Source of the DNA: Marinobacter sp. ELB17
Lineage (GTDB): Bacteria > Pseudomonadota > Gammaproteobacteria > Pseudomonadales > Oleiphilaceae
Assembly: GCF_000169375.1 (NCBI RefSeq)
Contig: NZ_AAXY01000023.1
Location: forward strand, 1-64,000
Direction of reading: 5' to 3'
Length of the DNA stretch: 64,000 nucleotides
Shown: positions 6,635 to 15,483 of the stretch, piece after piece
Layout: each line of letters opens with the position of its first letter
Position numbering within the stretch: position 1 is the first letter of the stretch
The notes under the pieces: model-generated
Seen by the model: the letters and a program-made list of their open reading frames with translations, nothing else
Told to the model about the DNA's origin: nothing
Database searches by the model: none
Made by a program: the position numbers and the translations under genes

Positions 6635-8122
6635 ATGACTTTAGTACGTACCCGAATTGCCCCGTCGCCCACTGGCGATCCGCACGTTGGCACCGCTTAC
6701 GTGGCCCTGTTCAACCTGTGTTTCGCGCGCCAGCACGGTGGCCAGTTTATTTTGCGCATTGAAGACACCGATCAGGCCCGCAGTACACCGGAATCCGAAC
6801 AGGAAATTCTGACTGCGCTGCGCTGGCTTGGCTTGAACTGGGATGAAGGCCCCGATGTGGGCGGCCCCCACGGCCCTTATCGCCAGTCGGAGCGCAAGGA
6901 TTCTTACGCCCAGTACGCGGAAGACCTGGTTACGGCCGGTCACGCGTTCTATTGCTTTCGTACGCCTGAAGAGCTGGATGTGATTCGTGAGGAACGCAAG
7001 GCCGCGGGCCTGAATCCGGGCATTAAGGGCAACCTGGAGTTGTCACCGGAAGAGGTGCATCGTCGCCGGGAAGCGGGCGATGCCTATGTCATTCGCATGA
7101 AAGTGCCCGATGACGGCGTGTGCGAAGTTGTCGATATGTTGCGCGGTACCATCGAGATCGACTGGGCCCAGGTGGACTGTCAGATTCTATTGAAGTCTGA
7201 CGGCATGCCCACGTACCACTTGGCGAACGTGGTGGACGACCACCTGATGGAAATCACTCACGTGCTGCGCGGTGAGGAATGGATTAACTCGGCGCCCAAG
7301 CACAAGCTGCTTTATGAGTATTTCGGCTGGGACATGCCGGTGCTGTGCCACTTGCCGCTGCTGCGTAACCCGGACAAGAGCAAGCTGTCCAAGCGCAAGA
7401 ATCCTACCAGCATCAATTTCTATGAACGCATGGGCTTTTTGCCGGAAGCGGTGACCAATTATCTGGGCCGCATGGGCTGGTCGATGCCGGATGAGCGCGA
7501 GAAGTTCACTCTGGACGAGATGATCAGTGATTTTGATATTCAGCGAGTGTCGCTGGGTGGCCCGGTGTTTGATGTCGAGAAACTGCGCTGGCTGAATGGC
7601 CTGTGGCTGCGGGAAGAGCTCAGCGACGAGCAGTTTCTGCAGCGCATGAGTCAGTGGTGGTTTAATCAGAACGATTTGGCGGCGTTGGTGCCGTTTGTGA
7701 AGGGCCGTGCCGACGTGTTCTCGGATGTAGCACCCATAGCCCAATTCATGTTCAGCGGCATGTTGCCGTTGACGCCAGAGAGCTTCGCCCACAACAAATT
7801 GGAAGAAGGGCAGGTGAAGCGGGTACTGCAGTTTACGTTGTGGCAACTGGAGGCTCAGCGCCACTGGAGTAAAGACAACATATTTGCCGATGTGAAGTTC
7901 CTGGCCAAGGCGATGGACCTGAAAATGGGCGATTTCATGTTCGCTGTGTTCGTGGCGATTGCCGGTACGCCGAATTCCTGGTCGGTGATGGACTCTATGG
8001 AACAGTTGGGGCCAGACATGACCCGTGCGCGTTTGCGCCATGGGTTGGAAATTTTGGGTGGTTTCTCCAAGAAGGAAACCAAAAAGGTAGAGAAAGAATA
8101 CGCTGCGTTGATTGCTGAATAA
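6635..8122 (+). CDS. gltX: Glutamate--tRNA ligase
   Basis: This 495-residue class I aminoacyl-tRNA synthetase charges tRNA-Glu with glutamate in the cytoplasm. The HIGH-type signature is PSPTGDPHVGTAY near the N-terminus and the KMSKS-type loop is KLSKRKN; FILRIEDTDQ and LRGEEWINSAPKH are typical of GluRS. Length and both ends match discriminating bacterial GluRS. The ATG follows TTCAGGAATCACCC. Its cognate tRNA-Glu gene lies about 230 bases downstream, after tRNA-Ala, an arrangement seen in related gammaproteobacteria. Confidence 0.97.
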   Translation: MTLVRTRIAPSPTGDPHVGTAYVALFNLCFARQHGGQFILRIEDTDQARSTPESEQEILTALRWLGLNWDEGPDVGGPHGPYRQSERKDSYAQYAEDLVTAGHAFYCFRTPEELDVIREERKAAGLNPGIKGNLELSPEEVHRRREAGDAYVIRMKVPDDGVCEVVDMLRGTIEIDWAQVDCQILLKSDGMPTYHLANVVDDHLMEITHVLRGEEWINSAPKHKLLYEYFGWDMPVLCHLPLLRNPDKSKLSKRKNPTSINFYERMGFLPEAVTNYLGRMGWSMPDEREKFTLDEMISDFDIQRVSLGGPVFDVEKLRWLNGLWLREELSDEQFLQRMSQWWFNQNDLAALVPFVKGRADVFSDVAPIAQFMFSGMLPLTPESFAHNKLEEGQVKRVLQFTLWQLEAQRHWSKDNIFADVKFLAKAMDLKMGDFMFAVFVAIAGTPNSWSVMDSMEQLGPDMTRARLRHGLEILGGFSKKETKKVEKEYAALIAE

Positions 8123-8224
8123 TCAATCTGTTCAATCGGTAAGCGCTATTTGTTTAATTATTAAACGCGAGCGGCAGGGATGCCGGCGGTTTTCGACACA
8201 CCTGAAAAAAGTGACAGAAAAGGG

Positions 8225-8253
8225 TTGACGGCTCAGGGGTCGATCCTTAATAT
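8225..8253 (+). promoter_or_regulatory. Sigma-70 promoter of the tRNA-Ala/tRNA-Glu operon
   Basis: TTGACG (8225-8230) and TAATAT (8248-8253) are separated by 17 bases, a near-consensus sigma-70 promoter ending 12 bases before the tRNA-Ala gene. Confidence 0.8.
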
Positions 8254-8265
8254 ACGCATCCGTTG

Positions 8266-8341
8266 GGGGCCATAGCTCAGCTGGGAGAGCGCAACACTGG
8301 CAGTGTTGAGGTCGACGGTTCGATCCCGTCTGGCTCCACCA
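8266..8341 (+). tRNA. tRNA-Ala (anticodon GGC)
   Basis: A 76-base cloverleaf with encoded CCA. Acceptor GGGGCCA pairs with TGGCTCC, giving the G3-U70 pair that is the alanine identity element. The anticodon stem CAACA/TGTTG encloses CTGGCAG with anticodon GGC, and the T loop TTCGATC is standard. Confidence 0.97.
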
Positions 8342-8352
8342 ATTTTTTTCTA

Positions 8353-8428
8353 GTCCCCTTCGTCTAGCGGCCTAGGACTCCGCCCTTTCACGGCGGCAAC
8401 AGGGGTTCGAACCCCCTAGGGGACGCCA
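8353..8428 (+). tRNA. tRNA-Glu (anticodon TTC)
   Basis: A 76-base cloverleaf with an acceptor stem GTCCCCT/AGGGGAC, anticodon stem CCGCC/GGCGG around CTTTCAC (anticodon TTC), T loop TTCGAAC and encoded GCCA end. It lies 11 bases after tRNA-Ala and is co-transcribed with it. Confidence 0.97.
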
Positions 8429-8466
8429 ATACGGCTTGCAGGTTTAGTCCACCGGCAAGCCATCAG

Positions 8467-8492
8467 AAAAACCACCTTCGGGTGGTTTTTTT
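8467..8492 (+). terminator. Rho-independent terminator of the tRNA operon
   Basis: AAAACCACC-TTCG-GGTGGTTTTTTT forms a GC stem with a UUCG tetraloop and a T-run, 40 bases past tRNA-Glu. Confidence 0.9.
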
Positions 8493-8511
8493 GTGCCTGT
8501 AATACAGGGTC

Positions 8512-8548
8512 AAGCCTGGGGACAGATTTGAAATCTGTCCCCAGGCTT
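8512..8548. repeat. Palindromic repeat copy 6 with extended arms
   Basis: The core GGGGACAGATTT-G-AAATCTGTCCCC (8518-8542) is extended by AAGCCT/AGGCTT to a perfect 37-base palindrome, the longest in the window. Confidence 0.9.
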
Positions 8549-8556
8549 CTATCTAA

Positions 8557-8585
8557 AAGGGGACGGATTTGAAATCCGTCCCCTT
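8557..8585. repeat. Palindromic repeat copy 7 (GGGGACGG variant)
   Basis: AAGGGGACGGATTT-G-AAATCCGTCCCCTT is a perfect 29-base palindrome. Copies 6 and 7 form a close pair of one ACAG and one ACGG variant, the same order as copies 4 and 5. A partial CCGTCCCC unit follows at about 8592. Confidence 0.9.
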
Positions 8586-8606
8586 CTGGCTCCGTCCCCG
8601 TCTGGC

Positions 8607-9458
8607 TTATCGCGACGCCATGCCCCCTTTTCCAACACCCTCGTACGCCTTCACCCGAATCGAATCTTCAGGAAACTCCTGCTTCAGCTGATCGGCGATG
8701 TGCCCGGCGATCAGTTCCACCGTGGTGTCTGTGTCCATCATGTACACGCGGCTGGCGGGCAGGGTCAGGGCGAATTCGCCTTGGTTGGCTTCGTATTCGA
8801 AGTGGATGTATTCGGCGCCATTGTCGTCCACAAAGCGGCGGCTGATGTCTTCTTCGGTGCCCACGTAGATGTCTTTCCAGAGTTTGGCCCAGAGGGCTTC
8901 CAGGGCTGTGTCTCGCTGTTCGTTGCGGTGGATGCAAATGGGCGAGCGATGACCGTGGGCGATGCGTTGGCAGTTGCCCCGGTGTTTCTTCAGGCCGTGC
9001 ACGTAATGGTAGTAAGGCCCCTCGAGCACTTCTTCGCGCAGGTGTACGTCTACGGAGATCACGTTGTTTGGCAGTACGGCTTTCAGTTCGTGTTCCAGCA
9101 GGGTCGCAACAGCCGCTTTGGTGACGGTCTCGCCGGCCAGCCAAAGCACGGCTTCATCCGGGCCGGTGTGGGCGATCTGTTCGCCGTTGGTGAGCGGCCA
9201 TACAAAGTGCTGGGGTGTTTGGTCATTCCGCAGCAATCCCGGGTGGCCTTTGGGTACCACCAAGCGGTGGTCTACCTGCGCGTCGATCACCTGCTTGATC
9301 ACCCGTTTGACGTGTGAAAAATCGAACACCATGCCCTGTTCGTCCAGTTCGCCGCCCAGAACAATGTCGGCAATCCAGCTTTCACCCACTAAGCCGCGGG
9401 TTGCGTCCAGGTAGGCGAAGTCGATGACGGTGAGGTTGTCTATAAACAGGTGATTCAT
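8607..9458 (-). CDS. 6-pyruvoyl-tetrahydropterin synthase/QueD-family protein (tandem PTPS-like domains)
   Basis: This 283-residue protein is about twice the length of a standard QueD. The N-terminal half has the T-fold pattern MVFDFSHVKRVIKQVIDAQVDHRLVV. The centre carries a Cys and two His in NCQRIAHGHRSPI, the catalytic Cys and zinc-ligand arrangement (C-x5-HGH) of 6-carboxytetrahydropterin synthases, and the C-terminal part repeats a T-fold segment ending in TDTTVELIAGHIADQL. The likely role is conversion of dihydroneopterin triphosphate towards queuosine precursors or a related pterin, but the fused form may differ. It overlaps the upstream membrane-protein gene by four bases, so the two are translationally coupled. 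Confidence 0.75.
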   Translation of the reverse strand: MNHLFIDNLTVIDFAYLDATRGLVGESWIADIVLGGELDEQGMVFDFSHVKRVIKQVIDAQVDHRLVVPKGHPGLLRNDQTPQHFVWPLTNGEQIAHTGPDEAVLWLAGETVTKAAVATLLEHELKAVLPNNVISVDVHLREEVLEGPYYHYVHGLKKHRGNCQRIAHGHRSPICIHRNEQRDTALEALWAKLWKDIYVGTEEDISRRFVDDNGAEYIHFEYEANQGEFALTLPASRVYMMDTDTTVELIAGHIADQLKQEFPEDSIRVKAYEGVGKGGMASR

Positions 9459-9904
9459 GGAACTTCCGCAGTGTTGGAGGGTGTTTTAGATAATAGGCTA
9501 TTAGATCCAGTGCTACTGGAAAGTGTGCTTGGTGATGTGGTGGGCGACGTGCTGAGTGACGCGTCGGTTGTGCTGTACTGATGCTCCCAGGCGCGCATGT
9601 ATACGTCGGCTTCGTATTCATAGGGCGAGCGGAACGGCGACAGTACAAAATCAAAGATCAAAAAGAAGCCGCCGATAGACGCCCAGGCGATCACCAAGGT
9701 GCTGAGGGTGTTGGCCTGAAGTTCCGGATTGCTGTCGGTGAAGTCCTGCAACAGCGCAATCATATCATTGGACAGCACAACCGGATTAAATTGGGCCAGC
9801 ACCAGCGGAATCCAGAAGGCGAAAAACACCGGGAAAAATCCGAATGACCACAATACCCGCCGCAACAGATAAACCGCCATGGCTCGCCAGTAGTGATGGC
9901 GCAC
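9455..9904 (-). CDS. Hypothetical membrane protein with Ser/Thr-rich tail
   Basis: I do not recognise this 149-residue protein. It has two strongly hydrophobic segments, about residues 10-42 (VLWSFGFFPVFFAFWIPLVL) and 68-90 (LVIAWASIGGFFLIFDFVL), with a short soluble loop between them. A cytoplasmic-type tail follows: SPFRSPYEYEADVYMRAWEHQY and then about 35 residues made almost only of Ser, Thr, Leu and Pro. The start could be Met1 or Met9. It is the first gene of a coupled pair with the PTPS-like gene (ATGA overlap), but no functional link is evident. Confidence 0.6.
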   Translation of the reverse strand: MRHHYWRAMAVYLLRRVLWSFGFFPVFFAFWIPLVLAQFNPVVLSNDMIALLQDFTDSNPELQANTLSTLVIAWASIGGFFLIFDFVLSPFRSPYEYEADVYMRAWEHQYSTTDASLSTSPTTSPSTLSSSTGSNSLLSKTPSNTAEVP

Positions 9905-9928
9905 CGCCCGGTGTTTTGCGGATGCTTT

Positions 9929-10075
9929 TCAGTAGCGCCTGCGCTCATCCCAGTAAGCGGCGACTTCACGGGCCGGAATTGGGTCGCCAGGCGCCTGACT
10001 GGTGTTCAATGCCGGGGACGGTTTTGGTGCTTTTGAGTCTGCGGAGTTGCCGGAGGTATTTTCTATTGTGCCCAT
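9929..10075 (-). CDS. Possible small hypothetical protein
   Basis: A 48-codon frame from the ATG at 10075 encodes a Ser/Pro/Asn-rich N-terminal part and a polar C-terminus, EVAAYWDERRRY. It lies 24 bases upstream of, and in the same direction as, the membrane-protein gene, and an AAGG precedes it at long spacing. Coding status is uncertain; it may simply be leader sequence. Confidence 0.35.
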   Translation of the reverse strand: MGTIENTSGNSADSKAPKPSPALNTSQAPGDPIPAREVAAYWDERRRY

Positions 10076-10236
10076 AGTGATAGCAATAACCTTGTTGCAC
10101 CGGGTGTGCTGCATGATAACGGATAAGCCGTGTTACGCTGTACCTTTGCGCTTCTTACATCGTATCTGTTTATAGCGTATCACCTTGCAACAGTGCCAGT
10201 GTGTAACGATTTTACCGCGCAACCCATAATTGGTTC

Positions 10237-10296
10237 ACTCTCGGTTTAACTCTCGGTTTAACTCTCGATTCATCTCTCGATTCGTTTCTCGAGTCA
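10237..10296. repeat. Five 12-bp tandem units before the M16C peptidase gene
   Basis: Five consecutive 12-base units of the form ACTCTCGGTTTA, degenerating to TCTCTCGATTCG and TTTCTCGAGTCA, end 17 bases before the ATG at 10314. The first two units are identical, the last three diverge gradually. Confidence 0.85.
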
Positions 10297-10313
10297 ACAA
10301 CAGGACAGTTTGA

Positions 10314-13238
10314 ATGGCTGCAACATCTGACAACGCAATGCACCCGGCGTTTGAAAAAATCCGTTCCCACCACATCGGCACCCTGAATCTGGATGTTGAA
10401 GAATACCGCCATATAAAGACGGGCGCGCGCCACTTGCACATGGCCGCAGACAACGATGAAAACGTGTTCTTCGTGGCTTTGCGGACGTTTCCGATGGACT
10501 CATCCGGCGTGGCTCACATTCTGGAGCATACCGCACTGTGCGGCAGCGAGCGTTATCCGGTACGCGATCCGTTCTTTATGATGATTCGCCGATCGCTGAA
10601 TACCTTTATGAACGCCTTCACCAGCAGCGACTGGACCGCGTACCCGTTTGCCAGCATGAACCGCAAGGATTTTGACAACTTGCTGGACGTGTATCTGGAT
10701 TCGGTGTTTTTCTCCAAGCTGGATAAACTGGATTTTGCCCAGGAAGGCCACCGCCTGGAGTTCGACAAGCCGGAAGATCCGACCAGCGATTTGGTCTATC
10801 GCGGTGTGGTTTACAACGAGATGAAGGGCGCTATGAGTTCGGCCACGTCTCAGCTATGGCAGAATCTGTCCAGCCATCTGTTTCCCACCACGACCTACCA
10901 TTACAACAGCGGTGGCGAGCCGGATCACATTACCGATTTGTCCTATGACGACCTGTTGGCGTTCTATAAGCACCATTACCACCCCAGCAACGCGATTTTT
11001 GCGACCTACGGCAATATTCCGGCCGTTGAGCATCAGGAGCGCTTCGAAGAGCTGGTGCTTAAGCGTTTTGACAAGCTGGATGTAAAGCTTCCGGTTTACG
11101 ATGAAAAACGCATGTTCGCGCCGCTGCGGGTAGAGCAGGCTTACGCCGTTAACGAAGGCGAACCAACGGAAGCCAAAACTCATATTGTGATGGGCTGGCT
11201 GTTAGGCCACAGTTTTGACTTGGAAGAAAACCTGGAAGGCCAGTTGTTGTCTTCGGTGCTGCTGGATAACAGCGCCTCACCGCTGATGCGCGCTTTGGAA
11301 ACCACCGAGCTGGGCCAGGCGCCTTCGCCTTTGTGCGGGCTGGAAGATTCCAACCGTGAAATGACGTTCGTGTGCGGTATAGAAGGCAGCGAGCCTGCGC
11401 AGCAACAAGCGCTTGAGCAGCTGATTGAAGACACCTTGAAGAAGGTTGTTGACGACGGCGTTAGCAGTGAACGATTGGAAGCGATTTTGCATCAGTTGGA
11501 ACTGCACCAGCGCGAAATTTCCGGTGACGGTTTCCCCTACGGTTTGCAGCTGATCATGTCCGCTATTTCGCCAATGGTGCACGGTGGTGACCCGGTGGAT
11601 CTGCTGGATCTGGAGCCGGTTCTGGCTCGTCTGCGGGAGAAAATTCAGGACCCACAGTTTGTGCCGAACCTGATTCGTCGCAAGCTGCTGGACAACCCGC
11701 ACCGGGTAACCTTGACCCTGCGCCCGGACGACAAGCTGGAAGGCCTGCGTACCGAGTCTATCCGTGCGGCCCTGGCGCAGCGCAAGGCCAAGCTGAGCGA
11801 CGAAGAAACAGCACAGATCGTTGAGCGCGCCCAGGCTTTGGAGGAACGACAAACCCGCAAAGACGACGATTCAATTCTGCCGAAGGTGGATTTGACCGAT
11901 GTGCCCCTGCAGATGCCAGAGCCAGAAGGTCGTTTTGATGGCGACCTGTCGGCCACGGTCTATGCCCGCGGTACCAACGGATTGGTTTATCAACAGGTGG
12001 TATTGCCACTGCCGTCGTTGAATGAAGAAGAGCTGGCGCTGATGCCTTATTACACCGCGCTGATTTCAGAAGTGGGCTGTGGTGAGCTGGATTACCTGCA
12101 GATGCAGGACCGCATCTCCGCAGAGACTGGCGGCATTTCGGCCAGCTTTGTCAGCAAGGGCAAGATTGACAACGTGCAGGATATGTCCGGTTACCTGGTG
12201 TTCAGCGGTAAGGCCCTGGCGCGCAACAGTGACGCTCTGGCGCGTTTGCTGAAAGACGTTTACAGCAACGCCCGTTTTGATGAAACCGGCCGCATTGCGG
12301 AAATTATTGCCCAGATTCGCGCCCGTCGTGAGCAAGCCGTTACTGGCAGTGGCCATGCGTTGGCCATGAGCGCCGCGGCCCAGGGCATGAGCCCGGGTGC
12401 CTGGTTGAGTTTCCGCCTGGGCGGGCTGGAAGCCATTCGCCGCACCAAATCATTGGATAAATCCCTGAAAGAGCCGTCCGAGCTGAAGGCGTTCTGCCAA
12501 AAGCTGGCGGATTTGCATCAGAAGGTTGGCAAGCAAAGCCGCCAGTTCCTGTTGATTGGTGAAGACGAGCAACTGCAGCCGATGCTGGACGATGTGAAAG
12601 GCCTGTGGCAAAACGCGGAGTCTGCGCCAGACAACGCGTGGCGCATGGAGCCGGTGAATTACACCACCCATGAAGCCTGGCTGACTTCAACCCAGGTGAA
12701 CTTCTGCGCCAAGGCCTATCCGACGGTGGCGGTTGATCACCCGGATGCGGCCGCGTTGACGGTGCTGGGCGGATTCTTGCGTAACGGTTATTTGCATCGT
12801 GCTATCCGCGAGAAAGGCGGTGCTTATGGCGGCGGTGCAGCGCAGGACAGCGTGAACGGCACGTTCAAGTTCTTTTCTTACCGCGACCCGCGCCTGGCCG
12901 ATACCCTGGCGGATTTTGACAAGGCTCTGGAGTGGTTGGTGGAAACCGATCACAGCTATCAAGATTTGGAAGAGTCTATTCTGGGCGTGATCGGCCAGCT
13001 GGACAAACCCCACTCGCCGGCCGGCGCAGCGCGCCATGCGTTTCACAGTGCCTTGTTTGGCCGCAGCGCCGAGCAGCGTGGGCGTTTCCGCGAGCGGGTT
13101 CTTGCAACCACGATTGACGACCTGAAACGGGTGGCTGCAGATTGGCTGGCGCCAGAAAAAGCCAGCACTGCGGTGGTCACCAGCGCCGACAATCGAGCGC
13201 TGGTGGAACAGTTGGGCCTGGGTATTCAGGAGCTGTAA
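10314..13238 (+). CDS. M16C-family zinc metalloprotease (presequence protease/PreP-like)
   Basis: This 974-residue protein has the inverted zinc motif HxxEH (HILEHTALCGS) near residue 70 and a downstream Glu region (YNEMKGAMS), then the PreP-type features GGEPDHITDL, YHPSNAIFATYGN and a C-terminal half-domain with RNGYLHRAIREKGGAYGGGA, the Arg/Tyr substrate-binding segment. The full two-half-clamshell length matches the M16C peptidases that degrade short peptides. No signal peptide is seen, so it is probably cytoplasmic. The ATG follows CAACAGGACAG. The gene stands alone, preceded by a 12-bp tandem repeat. Confidence 0.9.
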   Translation: MAATSDNAMHPAFEKIRSHHIGTLNLDVEEYRHIKTGARHLHMAADNDENVFFVALRTFPMDSSGVAHILEHTALCGSERYPVRDPFFMMIRRSLNTFMNAFTSSDWTAYPFASMNRKDFDNLLDVYLDSVFFSKLDKLDFAQEGHRLEFDKPEDPTSDLVYRGVVYNEMKGAMSSATSQLWQNLSSHLFPTTTYHYNSGGEPDHITDLSYDDLLAFYKHHYHPSNAIFATYGNIPAVEHQERFEELVLKRFDKLDVKLPVYDEKRMFAPLRVEQAYAVNEGEPTEAKTHIVMGWLLGHSFDLEENLEGQLLSSVLLDNSASPLMRALETTELGQAPSPLCGLEDSNREMTFVCGIEGSEPAQQQALEQLIEDTLKKVVDDGVSSERLEAILHQLELHQREISGDGFPYGLQLIMSAISPMVHGGDPVDLLDLEPVLARLREKIQDPQFVPNLIRRKLLDNPHRVTLTLRPDDKLEGLRTESIRAALAQRKAKLSDEETAQIVERAQALEERQTRKDDDSILPKVDLTDVPLQMPEPEGRFDGDLSATVYARGTNGLVYQQVVLPLPSLNEEELALMPYYTALISEVGCGELDYLQMQDRISAETGGISASFVSKGKIDNVQDMSGYLVFSGKALARNSDALARLLKDVYSNARFDETGRIAEIIAQIRARREQAVTGSGHALAMSAAAQGMSPGAWLSFRLGGLEAIRRTKSLDKSLKEPSELKAFCQKLADLHQKVGKQSRQFLLIGEDEQLQPMLDDVKGLWQNAESAPDNAWRMEPVNYTTHEAWLTSTQVNFCAKAYPTVAVDHPDAAALTVLGGFLRNGYLHRAIREKGGAYGGGAAQDSVNGTFKFFSYRDPRLADTLADFDKALEWLVETDHSYQDLEESILGVIGQLDKPHSPAGAARHAFHSALFGRSAEQRGRFRERVLATTIDDLKRVAADWLAPEKASTAVVTSADNRALVEQLGLGIQEL

Positions 13239-13267
13239 AGCGGGCTTTAGCAAAGAAGCAACCGGGT

Positions 13268-14086
13268 TCAGCGATTTCGTTTGAGCCCGGTTGCTACCAT
13301 AATGCGGGTCGATATTTCTTCCACCGAGTAAGCCGTGGTGTTTAGATACGGCACGCGCTCGCGGCGGTATATCAGTTCTATTTCCTCAATTTCATGCATG
13401 CATTGGCTGATAGACGCGTAGCGGGAATTTGGCTTGCGTTCGTTGCGAATGGTGGCCAGCCGTTCCGGCTCGATGGTCAGGCCGAACACTTTCTGTTTGT
13501 GGGGCCGCAGTGCCTTTGGTAGCTGCTGGTCTGTCAGGTCTTCTTCGGTAATCGGGTAATTGGCTGCTTTCACGCCGTATTGCAGGGCCAGATATAAACA
13601 CGTGGGTGTTTTGCCGCTGCGGGATGCGCCCACCAGAATCAGGTCGGCTTCGTCGTAATGGCGAATGCGCGCGCCGTCGTCGTTATCCAGTGCAAAGTTC
13701 ACTGCGTTTATACGGCGTTCGTAATTGTCGCCGTTCACAATGGAGTGTGATTTGCCCACGGTGTAGGAAGATGCAGACTGCAGTTCCTGTTCCAGCGGGT
13801 TTAAAAACGTTCCGAATATATCCACCATAAAGCCGTTTGCGGTAGACACAATTCTGCGGATATCGCTGTTTACAATGGTGTCGAATACCAGGGGACGGGC
13901 ATCGTCGTTTTCAGCGGCAAGGTTGATGCGCTCCACAATTTCGTGGGCTTTGTTTTCGTCATCAATATAAGGAACGGTGATGCGTTCAAAGTCGATTTTC
14001 TCGAACTGAGCCAGCAGCGCGTGTCCTAGCCCTTCGGCAGTCAGGCCTGTTCCGTCTGACAGAAAGAATGCGGTGCGTTTCATCAT
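13268..14086 (-). CDS. ppsR: PEP synthase regulatory protein (bifunctional kinase/pyrophosphorylase)
   Basis: This 272-residue DUF299-family protein would phosphorylate PpsA with ADP to inactivate it and remove the phosphate with Pi to reactivate it. It begins MMKRTAFFLSDGTGLTAE, as expected, and has the P-loop-like GASRSGKTPTCLYLA and the C-terminal YSVEEISTRIM. The target gene ppsA lies in the opposite direction, normally just across the intergenic space. Here an IscB element of about 1.7 kb separates them: its terminal hairpin ends 14 bases from the ppsR start codon, and no Shine-Dalgarno sequence is seen at proper spacing. ppsR may now depend on readthrough from the element. The start could be the second Met (14083). 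Confidence 0.95.
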   Translation of the reverse strand: MMKRTAFFLSDGTGLTAEGLGHALLAQFEKIDFERITVPYIDDENKAHEIVERINLAAENDDARPLVFDTIVNSDIRRIVSTANGFMVDIFGTFLNPLEQELQSASSYTVGKSHSIVNGDNYERRINAVNFALDNDDGARIRHYDEADLILVGASRSGKTPTCLYLALQYGVKAANYPITEEDLTDQQLPKALRPHKQKVFGLTIEPERLATIRNERKPNSRYASISQCMHEIEEIELIYRRERVPYLNTTAYSVEEISTRIMVATGLKRNR

Positions 14087-14139
14087 TTTGCGCGGGATAC
14101 CCCCGTCCTTCAGGTCGGGGAGGGATAGCGCGTCGTGCG

Positions 14140-15483
14140 TTAGCGCGACTCGTTTTTCCTGTCTCCCTCCTCCTTTGGTTGGTTGGGTTGGATGTGATAG
14201 CCGTAGCCATCCGCTCGTTGGGTTAAAACACAGTGGCGATGGGATATTCCCTGGATGGCACCACTGTTTGTCTGAATATTGAAACTGCCGGTCTTGCGAA
14301 CGGCGACCCGGCCCAGCCAGGTGCCCATTTTTAGACCCGAAGGCACAACGGCGCGCACCATATCTCCGGTTTGAAACCCCTGTACTTGCTTCTGTCGCAT
14401 CAGATATCCACGAGGGAAACCGTGCTTCGTTAAGCGTGTGCGCTTATAGCTGCCGCGCCCAGTGGCTTTGATTGCCAAGGTTGGAACGTCCCAACCCTCT
14501 ACGATCTCAACTTCTCCGACGCAAGCCGCATCCAGCGCGTGAGTCTTTGGAATGCGCAATCGACAGCGATTGAACTTGGTGCGGCCGCCGGTACCCACTT
14601 CAACCGGCAGGCCCGTCTGCTTCAGTGTCTGATACAGAGTCCACCGGGTGGAGTTGACCGCTGAAGCGTCTCTTAAGGGCTTTTTGCACTGTTTGAGGAT
14701 GCGATCCAGCCTGGCCTGGTGGTTCTTCAGCCGCTTGGACGATGCAAAGAAATCAGCCAGAGGCTGCCTGCCTTTCTCTTGGTTGCACGGCCGGCACGCC
14801 AAGGTCAGGTTGCTGATGCGACTCGAGCCACCGTTAACTTTTGGGTCGATATGCTCAATTTGCAGCGGTGTGTCTTTGTCGGTGCAGTAAGCGCATTCGC
14901 GCCCCCACTTCTCCAGAAGGTATTCGCGGACCTCGTAGCCGAGCAAGGTGCCCTGCTGATATTCGACACCGCTGACTTCCGGGTTTTCCATCTTTTGCGT
15001 ATCGAATCGAACCAGCTCCTGGCTGATAGACACAACCGGCACCAGAGATCGAAGCCGATTCACCAAGCTTCGGGTGGTATCGACCCGATGCTGGAGGCTC
15101 GGAGCTAGCCAGCCTTTCGGCTTGGTTCGATTCAAGAATCTGGGTGCCCGGTAACGCAGCTGACTGCGACGCCGGCGGCGAAACGCCCGGCGTTGATCCA
15201 GAGACTTGCTGATGGGGCGGCCGCGATGGGCTAATTCCATCAAGGCCAGAACGTGTTGCTTCTGGCTATTCTCTCTCACCACTGCAATCCCGGTGGTTTT
15301 GCTGCCGGGATCGATCTTGATACGGACCGGCTGTGTGATGCCACCGGTACGGTCTTTGAGCCGGATCGTAAACGGATACGCACGCACCACCACGGCTCGC
15401 CTACGGTCGAGCAGAAGCCGCGCACGCCTTTCGGTGCACGGCATCAGGGGTTGTTTGCGTCTATCCAATACGAAGACCGACAT
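14140..15483 (-). CDS. iscB: IscB, omega-RNA-guided DNA endonuclease (Cas9 ancestor family)
   Basis: The protein is 447 residues from the ATG at 15483, preceded by AAAGGAAAACG. Domains in order: PLMP domain (residues 1-45, LDRRKQPLMPCTERRARLLL), RuvC-I (IDPGSKTTGIAV, D58), Arg-rich bridge helix (about 97-120, RRAFRRRRRSQLR), RuvC-II (SQELVRFD, E156), HNH (C197-x2-C200, EHIDP with H211, C230-x2-C233, N235), RuvC-III (KTHALDAA, H315 and D318) and a C-terminal target-adjacent-motif-interaction region (about 335-440). All nickase residues of both nuclease domains are present, so activity is plausible. IscB proteins use an omega-RNA, encoded just upstream, to cut double-stranded DNA. The gene is co-oriented with ppsR, 53 bases upstream of it. 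Confidence 0.95.
   Translation of the reverse strand: MSVFVLDRRKQPLMPCTERRARLLLDRRRAVVVRAYPFTIRLKDRTGGITQPVRIKIDPGSKTTGIAVVRENSQKQHVLALMELAHRGRPISKSLDQRRAFRRRRRSQLRYRAPRFLNRTKPKGWLAPSLQHRVDTTRSLVNRLRSLVPVVSISQELVRFDTQKMENPEVSGVEYQQGTLLGYEVREYLLEKWGRECAYCTDKDTPLQIEHIDPKVNGGSSRISNLTLACRPCNQEKGRQPLADFFASSKRLKNHQARLDRILKQCKKPLRDASAVNSTRWTLYQTLKQTGLPVEVGTGGRTKFNRCRLRIPKTHALDAACVGEVEIVEGWDVPTLAIKATGRGSYKRTRLTKHGFPRGYLMRQKQVQGFQTGDMVRAVVPSGLKMGTWLGRVAVRKTGSFNIQTNSGAIQGISHRHCVLTQRADGYGYHIQPNQPKEEGDRKNESR

Larger units (their letters stand above)
9905..10313. other. Intergenic region between the membrane-protein gene and the M16C peptidase gene
   Basis: Apart from the doubtful 48-codon frame and the tandem repeat at 10237-10296, I see no gene here. 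The stretch should hold the two divergent promoters. Confidence 0.6.

Noticed and set aside
10212..10453. Minus-strand frames with an NRELNREL-type repeat
   Set aside because: The repeat is only the translation of the 12-bp tandem array upstream of the peptidase gene.
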